A DNA stretch of 64,000 nucleotides from a virus. Below are positions 8,453 to 14,410 of this stretch, one piece after another. The stretch spans positions 62,001-126,000 of the IMG/VR virus record IMGVR_UViG_3300020123_000589; one strand, written 5' to 3'. A model generated the notes under the pieces. That model was given only the letters and a program-made list of their open reading frames with translations, was not told the origin of the DNA and did not search any database. The number at the start of each line of letters is the position of its first letter. Positions within the stretch are counted from its first letter, which is position 1. The translations under genes were made by a program, and so were the position numbers.

Positions 8453-9232
8453 ATGAAGCGAAAATGCTTAGGTTGTTCAATTGAGTTTGAAGTTACCTCC
8501 AAACAATTAGATAAAAGATTTTGTACTCAAAGATGTTGGGGTAAGTATCAAACTGAACATAAATTAAATATGAAGGCTGAATTACGAAATCGCCCAACGG
8601 TAGATGAAGTAAAGAAAGCTTTTTCAGAGCAAAGAATAAAATTGGTACAATCTTTAACTTTCGTTGATTTTGCTTTATCTGGTGTTTATATTATCATTAA
8701 TATTGTTAACAATATGATTTACATAGGTTCTTCCAAAGATATTGAAGCTCGATGGAGAGAACATGTGCATAAATTTTATGGAAATAGACACGAAAATGAT
8801 AAATTGCAGAAAGCTTGGAACAAATATGGGGAAAAGGCTTTCCAATTTAAAATTTTAGAAGTTGTTCAAGAGAAAAACCTTGTAGTCCGAGAACAATATT
8901 ATTTAGATTTGTATAAACCTTACGAAAGACATATCGGCTACAATTTATATAAAACAGCTTTTAGTCCTTTAGGAAATGTTTGGACGGAAGAACAGAAAGC
9001 AAATTTAAGAGTCGTTCGACATAATCAAAAACCTAGAAAATTATATTGTAAATGGTGCAAAACGGTTTTTATTGTAAAAGGCCAAAACGCTAAATTTTGT
9101 TCACATAAATGTCGAGACAAAGCCAGATGGCAGAAAGATAAAGCTAAAAACCATTCAGGAAAACGTAAGACATTAAAAGAACTATTTGATTCTTTAACTG
9201 ATGGTGAATTAGCAACAATTTTGGAAGACTAA
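8453..9232 (+). CDS. GIY-YIG homing endonuclease
   Basis: A 259-residue protein. It opens with a zinc-finger-like segment (CLGCSIEFEV...RFCTQRCWGKYQ). A GIY-YIG nuclease domain follows at about 82-170: SGVYIIINIVNNMIYIGSSKD, then EARWREH, KLQKAWNKYGEKAFQFKILE and EQYYLDLYKPYERHIGYNLYK. A second Cys4 element near the C-terminus (YCKWCKTVFIVK...FCSHKCRDKARW) is a likely DNA-binding finger. It lies just downstream of an ORF-less group I intron, an arrangement known in other phages where a free-standing enzyme drives spread of the neighbouring intron. No Shine-Dalgarno precedes it. Confidence 0.9.
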   Translation: MKRKCLGCSIEFEVTSKQLDKRFCTQRCWGKYQTEHKLNMKAELRNRPTVDEVKKAFSEQRIKLVQSLTFVDFALSGVYIIINIVNNMIYIGSSKDIEARWREHVHKFYGNRHENDKLQKAWNKYGEKAFQFKILEVVQEKNLVVREQYYLDLYKPYERHIGYNLYKTAFSPLGNVWTEEQKANLRVVRHNQKPRKLYCKWCKTVFIVKGQNAKFCSHKCRDKARWQKDKAKNHSGKRKTLKELFDSLTDGELATILED

Positions 9233-9243
9233 GTTTCTTTTGT

Positions 9244-9315
9244 GGGCTTGTAACTCAGCGGGAGAGTGCTTGCTTTGCAAGCAAGAGGTCGCAGGTTCAA
9301 ATCCTGTCAGGTCCA
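9244..9315 (+). tRNA. tRNA-Ala(UGC)
   Basis: A full cloverleaf of 72 bases: acceptor GGGCTTG/CAGGTCC with two wobble pairs, D stem ACTC/GAGT, anticodon stem CTTGC/GCAAG with loop TTTGCAA (anticodon TGC), T arm GCAGG-TTCAAAT-CCTGT, discriminator A. CCA is not encoded and must be added. Confidence 0.95.
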
Positions 9316-9327
9316 CTGAAGAAATTT

Positions 9328-9627
9328 ATGGATAACTTAAATCTGTCTATAACTATTGGTTCCTTTGTTCGACTTAAAGGCGAAAATATTCGTTACTTGG
9401 TTTTGAAAGTTAATGAACATCATGGTGTAAATCTTCTTCGTACTTATAATAGAAATCCAAAGAAATGGTATGTAAGGTTTGCACAACTAGAAGAAGTTAT
9501 TCCAGTAGAAGTTCCAAAAGTACGAATTGGTATTTTTAAAGAAGCTTTTCAGAACTTTTTTGAAAAACACGGTAATTTTTGGTTTGATAATTTAACTTAT
9601 ATTGAGATATTAGGTAAGCTGATTTAA
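9328..9627 (+). CDS. hypothetical 99-aa protein
   Basis: It starts 12 bases after the tRNA-Ala gene. The N-terminal half (SFVRLKGENIRYLVLKVNEHHGVNLLRTYNRNPKKWYVRFAQLEEV) reads as a small SH3-like beta barrel, the kind found in nucleic acid- or translation-associated accessory proteins; the rest is a short helical tail. I do not recognise the family. There is no convincing Shine-Dalgarno beyond a weak GAAGAA. Confidence 0.6.
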   Translation: MDNLNLSITIGSFVRLKGENIRYLVLKVNEHHGVNLLRTYNRNPKKWYVRFAQLEEVIPVEVPKVRIGIFKEAFQNFFEKHGNFWFDNLTYIEILGKLI

Positions 9628-9910
9628 TTTACTCCCCCATAGGTTTCGACCGTGGGCGCAGGGTTTCTGAATTGGGCTCGTTCCCAATAGTAGGAGCAAC
9701 TCTTGCATTGGGGCTCTGAAATATTTCATCCCCTAACAATTTTAATAATACATCGAGGGACAACAAGATTGCATTGAGGCCAGATTATTTGATACATGGA
9801 AAATGGGTCATGCCATTGGAAGTGACGGTTCAACCTCTCTTAGCCTTTACGGGCTGACCTCTGATCCTCTTGGAATGGGCGTAAACCCGAAACCCCAAGA
9901 AGGATGATTT

Positions 9911-9986
9911 CGCACCGAGAGGTTTTGGTAAACCTAGTTGTCTCATAAGCAACTGATTTGTGGTTCGATTCCACACGGCGCAACCA
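9911..9986 (+). tRNA. tRNA(CAU), initiator-like
   Basis: A 76-base cloverleaf with encoded CCA. D arm AGGT/ACCT, anticodon stem GTTGT/GCAAC with loop CTCATAA (anticodon CAT), T arm TGTGG-TTCGATT-CCACA. The acceptor stem has a C1 x A72 mismatch, the hallmark of bacterial initiator tRNA, plus an A4 x C69 mismatch. The three G-C pairs of initiator anticodon stems are absent, so elongator Met or Ile(CAU) remain possible. Confidence 0.85.
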
Positions 9987-9989
9987 TAT

Positions 9990-10080
9990 AAAGTGAGAAC
10001 GATAAGCGTTCTAGTAGGGAAAGCGGCCTATGCATGGGCAACTTAAATATGCTACCCTCTTCATCTAGACTGCTCACTTT
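9990..10080 (+). ncRNA. closed multi-stem RNA element after tRNA(CAU)
   Basis: An 8-bp closing stem AAAGTGAG (9990-9997) / CTCACTTT (10073-10080) encloses AACG/CGTT and further short stems, followed by TTATT. It starts 3 bases after the tRNA CCA. It may terminate or process the tRNA transcript or be a domain of the larger RNA. Confidence 0.5.
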
Positions 10081-10453
10081 TATTAATATGCAACCCGTAG
10101 CTTTTTAGCTACGCCGCAAGGATAGAGCTTAAGCTCAGTCATATCCTGCATTTTAGCCAGTTAGTCCTGCAATGTGGGGCCGATGTTCGAAGGAAGATTA
10201 GCTTGAGCATATCTAAAGGTCAAAAGCTTTTAGAAATATGTCCTGTTGTAGGCATGGCACAATTTTGAGATGATCCCGAAAGTAATTAGGGATATGGTTT
10301 ATAACGACCCAAACGTGCGTTTAGTTGGGTGAGAAGGTGGCATCTGGAACAATTGACCAGACTAAACTTCTGTAGCGTGGTTAAGGCCGACTTAACCCCA
10401 TTTGGAGCATAGCACTGCTTAAAGGAAATATTCCGCCAACTCTCAATTCAATT

Positions 10454-10530
10454 TTGCCTAAAGCTTTGCACCTGATGAAGCCCCTCATTTTAAGAGGGAA
10501 GAATCGAGAAGGGATACCTCGATAGGCAAT
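10454..10530 (+). tRNA. tRNA-like cloverleaf, UUU in anticodon position
   Basis: Perfect helices in cloverleaf order: acceptor TTGCCTA/TAGGCAA (7 bp), D-like stem GCTT/AAGC, anticodon stem CCCTC/GAGGG with a 7-base loop ATTTTAA (UUU with U33 and A37, as in tRNA-Lys), variable AAGAA, and T-like stem TCGAG/CTCGA. The T loop is 9 bases and lacks TTCRA, the D loop lacks GG, and CCA is not encoded. It is either a degenerate tRNA-Lys or a tRNA mimic. Confidence 0.5.
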
Positions 10531-10577
10531 TAATTTTACCTTCCTGTCAAAATTCTTTAAATAATCAAAAAAAAGCC

Positions 10578-10611
10578 TATAATAAAATGTGGTATAAGTA
10601 GGGAGTATTAG
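10578..10611 (+). promoter_or_regulatory. promoter-like element related to the 52-bp repeat
   Basis: TATAATAAAAT is followed by GGTATAAGTAGGGAGTA, matching the repeat at 1475 and 28651 at most positions over about 30 bases. It lies upstream of the gene at 10713. Which TATA-like box is used cannot be decided. Confidence 0.5.
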
Positions 10612-10712
10612 GTTTCTCCCGACGATAAAAGCAGTAAATTTGTCTAAAGGAAAGCTCCTAGAATTGGTTAGGGCCGAAAAGCCAAAATTAAACTAAGGAG
10701 ATTCAAATAATA

Positions 10713-11294
10713 ATGGTATTAATTACACGAAGTATTACAAATACAAGTTCCTCAAAAAGCTTGCCTCTATTCGTTCCAGGATATGATCCAGAAAATCCTG
10801 TGACAATTGCTCCAAGTGCTACGCTTGATTTACTATCTGTTATGTCAGGCGAAACACTTCATGCGATGCAGGGAGAGCTTGCTAAGCTTATTTCGGATGG
10901 TGCTGCAACACTTGCCGCTTCTATGGATTCTTCTAATCTATGGCCAGCCGCAATGTTGAGTTATATTGCTTCTAATGACACGCAGATTGTCTTCAATCCA
11001 ACGTCTGGTAGTGCAACACATACTGCTGGATTTACAGTGGCTATTCAAGTTGAAAATGCTGCTGGTGGAATTGACATATTTGATAGCTCTACGACAGTGG
11101 TTGTTACAGCAACACCTACTGGGGCTTCTGTGCCATTGCTAAATGGCCATGCTTCTCCAATTACGGTCACTATGACAAATGGAGTTGCACATGTTTTGGT
11201 TACAGCAAATATCGCTGATACTGAAACGTTGTCATTATCCGCACCCAGTCGTTCTTTGACTGTTTCTTCAACCGCAGTAATTACACTAAGCTAA
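10713..11294 (+). CDS. Ig-like virion/adhesin protein
   Basis: A 193-residue protein, AAGGAG 12 bases before ATG. Residues 1-75 share a domain with the protein at 22317 (pattern LPLFVPGYDPENP ... TLDLLSVMSGETLHAMQ ... LISDGAATLAA). Residues 95-193 resemble a bacterial Ig-like (Big-type) fold: STTVVVTATPTGASVPLLNG, then VTMTNGVAHVLVTANIADTETLSLS. Such proteins decorate phage heads or tails and bind cell surfaces weakly. A virion location is inferred. Confidence 0.6.
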   Translation: MVLITRSITNTSSSKSLPLFVPGYDPENPVTIAPSATLDLLSVMSGETLHAMQGELAKLISDGAATLAASMDSSNLWPAAMLSYIASNDTQIVFNPTSGSATHTAGFTVAIQVENAAGGIDIFDSSTTVVVTATPTGASVPLLNGHASPITVTMTNGVAHVLVTANIADTETLSLSAPSRSLTVSSTAVITLS

Positions 11295-11300
11295 AAAATC

Positions 11301-11350
11301 TGTAAAAATACTAGGGGAGATTCGCAAGAGTCTCCCTATGTATTTTCACA
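11301..11350 (+). terminator. terminator hairpin
   Basis: A long stem: AAAATAC/GTATTTT outside and TAGGGGAGA/TCTCCCTA inside with one bulged G. The T-rich 3' arm makes this a good intrinsic terminator, possibly working in both directions. Confidence 0.75.
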
Positions 11351-11374
11351 AAAAGATAAGAAGAAGGACAGATA

Positions 11375-11647
11375 ATGATACAGAAAATAGCAGCATTTTT
11401 AACTAATTTATTAGATATTATTGACTTTCCTGGGTACACATTTTTAAACTTGTGGAGTTTGAGTTTATTAGTTGTATGTATTTGGGTTTGTATTATGACT
11501 AAATCAATACCAAATGCTGTAGCAGCCATATTTTCTAGTATTGTAATAGCATATTCTGCCAATAGTTTAGGTAACAAATATATATCTAAAAATAGTGATG
11601 ATTTGACTAAGGAGAAGAAAAGCAATGATATTATTGATCCTAAGTAA
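11375..11647 (+). CDS. two-TM membrane protein, holin candidate
   Basis: A 90-residue protein with two hydrophobic segments (about 24-42, LWSLSLLVVCIWVCIMT, and 46-66, IPNAVAAIFSSIVIAYSA) and a charged C-terminal tail ending KNSDDLTKEKKSNDIIDPK. This is the class II holin pattern. It overlaps the next membrane-anchored gene by 23 bases. With the DUF5675-like gene at 12366 it may form a lysis cassette, though the amidase is far away at 48177. Lysis function is inferred from topology only. Confidence 0.5.
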   Translation: MIQKIAAFLTNLLDIIDFPGYTFLNLWSLSLLVVCIWVCIMTKSIPNAVAAIFSSIVIAYSANSLGNKYISKNSDDLTKEKKSNDIIDPK

Positions 11648-12218
11648 GATTTACAATTTTATTAAATTACATTGGAAAACCATTCTTATGGTTTTAGGCG
11701 TATTTTTTCTCTTGAACTCGGCTAGGGGTTGTTATCATAAGATTGTGCCCTCTAAACCCATTTCTGACCATTCTAACCCCACTGTACCAGTGCTTCCAAA
11801 GGATGATAAAGAGATCATTACAACTAATCCTACTAATGGTACTACGACAGTTACTAATTCAGAAGGTAGTACGACCGTAACGGGTACAAGAGGTACCACC
11901 ATTGAAATTAAGAAAGATGGGACGGTAAAAGTAACTGAGAAAACCATAGGATTTTGTCACAATATAGTTTTAGGAGCTGCTGTAAATAATACAGGTCCAA
12001 AGGGAACTGTAGGTTTAGAATGGTTCTTCTACAAGCGGTTAGATGTTCTTTCAGGTCTTGGGGCAGATAAGTATCTTTCTCATACCTCTCTTTTTACATC
12101 CGTTGGTTATACTCCAGTTAATAAAATTTTCCATGGAAATACGAGTTTTTGGGTTGGAGGATCAATTGACACGACTGGTACGAAAAGCGCAATTACTGGT
12201 TTTAGTGTTAGAATTTAA
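11625..12218 (+). CDS. membrane-anchored periplasmic protein
   Basis: A 197-residue protein with one N-terminal membrane segment (about 18-32, TILMVLGVFFLLN). A Pro/Thr-rich linker follows (about 45-90, with NPTNGTTTVTNSEGSTTVTG). The C-terminal region (110-197) has alternating beta-strand character and ends SAITGFSVRI. It overlaps the holin candidate and has AAGGAG upstream. It could be an i-spanin-like or phage-encoded envelope protein; a beta-rich end is unusual for spanins. Function unknown. Confidence 0.5.
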   Translation: MILLILSKIYNFIKLHWKTILMVLGVFFLLNSARGCYHKIVPSKPISDHSNPTVPVLPKDDKEIITTNPTNGTTTVTNSEGSTTVTGTRGTTIEIKKDGTVKVTEKTIGFCHNIVLGAAVNNTGPKGTVGLEWFFYKRLDVLSGLGADKYLSHTSLFTSVGYTPVNKIFHGNTSFWVGGSIDTTGTKSAITGFSVRI

Positions 12219-12242
12219 TTGTTTGTAAGATTGGAGCTAATT

Positions 12243-12365
12243 ATGGAATGTCCGGCATGTGGTTCTAAGTTGGTTTCTTTGTTAAGTTGTGGTTGTGAAG
12301 ATGTAAATTGTAAAGATCTCCTGGAATGTAATGAATGTCAACAAGTATTTAATATGGGAAATTAG
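12243..12365 (+). CDS. small zinc-ribbon protein
   Basis: A 40-residue protein, MECPACGSKLVSLLSCGC then CKDLLECNECQQ, with three CxxC or CxC pairs that could build one or two zinc sites. GGAG lies at 12232-12235 upstream. The stop codon is joined directly to the ATG of the next gene. Function unknown. Confidence 0.6.
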   Translation: MECPACGSKLVSLLSCGCEDVNCKDLLECNECQQVFNMGN

Positions 12366-12830
12366 ATGGATTTGAATTCAATTTTACAGTTTATTTTGTC
12401 GCTGATAAGTAAAGCTAAAGTTGACAATCCTGCTCCAAATCAAACTACAAACGCAAATACGATTTTAATTCAGCGTGATCCACTTGAACCAACAGTAGGA
12501 ATTTTTGGAAATGGAAGTTTAACGTGGGATTCATTCACGTTTACATCATTAGAAAACGAAAAACTTTACATCCCAGCAGGGACTTACAAGCTAGAATGGC
12601 ATGAGTCTCCTCATCTGGGAAATGCTACGGTTCCTATGTTAATAGGAGTTCTTGGACGTTCAGAAATACTTCTACATTGGGGCAACGTTGAAAGCTGTTC
12701 AGATGGTTGTATACTTTGTGGTTCTATTAGAGATGGAAATGCAATAGATACAACACAGACGACATGTAAAGAACTTTTTGCGAAGATTAATATGATAGGC
12801 ATTGAGAACTGTCAAATAACGATACGATAA
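12366..12830 (+). CDS. DUF5675-like protein
   Basis: A 154-residue protein. A hydrophobic/helical N-terminus (MDLNSILQFILSLISKAK) precedes a domain with the pattern YIPAGTYKLEWHESPHLGN ... ILLHWGNVESCSDGCILCGSIRD, which matches phage DUF5675 proteins (PAGTY, H.GN, S.GCI). The conserved His and Cys resemble L,D-transpeptidase-like active sites, though the family's activity is not established as far as I know. It may act on the cell wall with the neighbouring membrane proteins. Confidence 0.65.
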   Translation: MDLNSILQFILSLISKAKVDNPAPNQTTNANTILIQRDPLEPTVGIFGNGSLTWDSFTFTSLENEKLYIPAGTYKLEWHESPHLGNATVPMLIGVLGRSEILLHWGNVESCSDGCILCGSIRDGNAIDTTQTTCKELFAKINMIGIENCQITIR

Positions 12831-12843
12831 AAGAGGTCACAAA

Positions 12844-13419
12844 ATGGCCGAAGAGAAGACGCGATACAGAGTTAAAATTAAAAATTCCAAAGACAATTTA
12901 GTGTATGTCCCTTTCCCAGATCTTGTTGTAAAGTACACTAACGGTTGGGCAGAGCCGCTTAAAATTTTAGAAGGACAAGAAATCCCCTTAGCTGCATGTG
13001 ACCCAGAAGATGTTCGTAAAAGTTGGTTGGTTGGGTCACTTAAACGATATACAGATAGTGGATGGATCGAAGAATTTATTGTTAAACCAGAGCCAAAACC
13101 ACTTACAGAAAAAGAACTCAAATTTTTAGAAGCACTTAAACCTATTCAAGGTACTGGAGATATTCCTCTAATACCCATCCCCCCAAAACAAGTTTCTGAT
13201 GTATCAGAAGTTAAAGAAGTAAAACCAAATTTGCCAGAAGCACAAAATACTTTGTCCAATTTCAGTCTCGTTAATTCGTATGAAGATTTTAGCAAACTAA
13301 GTTACTTCCTTAAGCTCAGATTCATCAAGGAATCCAACAATAAAGAATTACTTAAAACCATTTTAGAAAAAACCGATAGTCACCAATTTAAAAATAACAT
13401 ACAAGTAAGACTTTCATAG
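12844..13419 (+). CDS. hypothetical 191-aa protein
   Basis: AGAGG upstream with good spacing. The N-terminal part (1-85) reads as a beta-rich domain (RYRVKIKNSKDNLVYVPFPDLVVKY). A Pro/Lys-rich linker follows, then a helical end containing KLSYFLKLRFIKESNNKELLKTILEKTD. The domain style (small head/neck accessory protein with a flexible tail) is common next to phage fibre genes, but I do not recognise the family. Confidence 0.6.
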   Translation: MAEEKTRYRVKIKNSKDNLVYVPFPDLVVKYTNGWAEPLKILEGQEIPLAACDPEDVRKSWLVGSLKRYTDSGWIEEFIVKPEPKPLTEKELKFLEALKPIQGTGDIPLIPIPPKQVSDVSEVKEVKPNLPEAQNTLSNFSLVNSYEDFSKLSYFLKLRFIKESNNKELLKTILEKTDSHQFKNNIQVRLS

Positions 13420-13434
13420 TAAGAGGAATCCATT

Positions 13435-14148
13435 ATGGGTGCAGTAATACCACCAGAATTTGGAGTTCCCCTTACAGCCGACGAATTGATGTCTACAATT
13501 CCAACGTCGATTCTGTATGGGGTTACGCCATCAAACGAATTTATCCCCATCAAAATTGCAAATGATGGAACGGTAGCTACTAATGCCACTTTTACAGGCT
13601 CCATTACTATTGGCGAAATTGGTGTTGATGATAAAACTCCATTTGTCTATGGAACTTCATTAGAACAGCCAATTGGCGGTGTTTATCAAGATACAAGTCC
13701 AACCCTTTCTTCTGGACAAACGGGAGCTGCAAGATTAACTGCTTATAGAGCATTTCATACAAATTTAAGAGACTCAAGTGGTAATGAAATATTTCCAGCT
13801 ACGGAAGTAACAGCAACATCTATTTTAGCAGATTTAGACAAATTTACTTTTTTAAGTACCCGACTGTTAGTGGATGGTAGCCAAGTTACTCAGCCAATTT
13901 CTGCAATTTCTCTTCCACTTCCAACAAATGCATCAAAAGAAACTGGTGGAAATTTAGATTCCATAAATGCTGGAATCGAGACATTAAATTCATTGGTTCC
14001 ATCTGTTTATGATTATATTGCTTTAAGTTATACAGGCAGCAATTTAACTCAAGCAGTTTATAAATTGGGTGGTGCAGGAGGTACAACAGTATCTACACTT
14101 ACAATTGCGTATAGTGGCAGTAATATTTCTTCAGTGACAAGGACTTAA
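13435..14148 (+). CDS. virion structural protein, module shared with 14410
   Basis: A 237-residue protein with AGAGG upstream. Residues about 62-130 (TPFVYGTSLEQPIGGVYQDTSPTL ... RAFHTNLRDSSGNE) are closely related to a segment of the 1012-residue fibre encoded at 14410 (FVYGITNETPVGGVYQD ... GLHTNLRDSSGNE). The rest is Thr/Ser/Gly-rich beta structure. It looks like a head or tail appendage subunit duplicated from, or ancestral to, the larger gene. Confidence 0.6.
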   Translation: MGAVIPPEFGVPLTADELMSTIPTSILYGVTPSNEFIPIKIANDGTVATNATFTGSITIGEIGVDDKTPFVYGTSLEQPIGGVYQDTSPTLSSGQTGAARLTAYRAFHTNLRDSSGNEIFPATEVTATSILADLDKFTFLSTRLLVDGSQVTQPISAISLPLPTNASKETGGNLDSINAGIETLNSLVPSVYDYIALSYTGSNLTQAVYKLGGAGGTTVSTLTIAYSGSNISSVTRT

Positions 14149-14149
14149 T

Positions 14150-14410
14150 ATGTCCCTTCAAATTGTTTTCAACCCATTTACAGGTAAATTTGATTTTGTA
14201 AATTCGACTAATACAACTATTCCTGAAGTTACTATGGACCCCTCTTCTCCAACGGCTGGAGAAACGTGGGTTTTAATGAGTAGTGTTGGTTTGGCTGGTG
14301 AAGCTATGGGAGTATTGGGATTAACTTATTCGGGTGATGCAGCACATAGTACCTATCAATTAAGTTACTACACGACAGAAGGGACGACGGTTAGAACGGA
14401 GCTTTCATAA
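14150..14410 (+). CDS. small virion-associated protein
   Basis: An 86-residue protein starting 1 base after the previous stop and ending in an ATG-overlapping TAATG junction with the next gene. It opens MSLQIVFNPFTGKFDFV, a start seen in small phage appendage and chaperone proteins, followed by a TMDPSSPTAGETWVL motif. No cysteines or membrane segment. Probably a linker or accessory of the adjacent fibre. Confidence 0.55.
   Translation: MSLQIVFNPFTGKFDFVNSTNTTIPEVTMDPSSPTAGETWVLMSSVGLAGEAMGVLGLTYSGDAAHSTYQLSYYTTEGTTVRTELS

Larger units (their letters stand above)
9628..10560 (+). ncRNA. structured non-coding RNA island
   Basis: No gene-sized frame is open on either strand for about 930 bases, but the region is dense in perfect stems. 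Examples: ATTGGG/CCCAAT (9671-9688), CTTGG/CCAAG (9869-9899), CGTAGC/GCTACG (10096-10113), AGGATA/TATCCT (10119-10147), ATCCC/GGGAT (10273-10293), ACCCAA/TTGGGT (10307-10330), TCTGG/CCAGA (10343-10361) and GGTTAAG/CTTAACC (10379-10397). It contains one tRNA and one tRNA-like cloverleaf (listed separately). Size, setting near tRNAs and phage origin recall the large ornate RNAs GOLLD and ROOL; I cannot assign it to either by eye. Confidence 0.65.

Noticed and set aside
9628-9700. tmRNA-like GGTTTCGAC near 9643-9651
   Set aside because: GGTTTCGAC resembles the tmRNA 5' part, but there is no 3' acceptor partner with CCA for the preceding bases, and no tag frame ending in an AA or LAA type peptide. 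The only CCA-ending 3' part nearby belongs to the complete tRNA(CAU).
10470-10530. Hammerhead ribozyme from CTGATGA at 10472
   Set aside because: The required GAAA and cleavage triplet do not fall in place. The pairing is explained much better by the cloverleaf.
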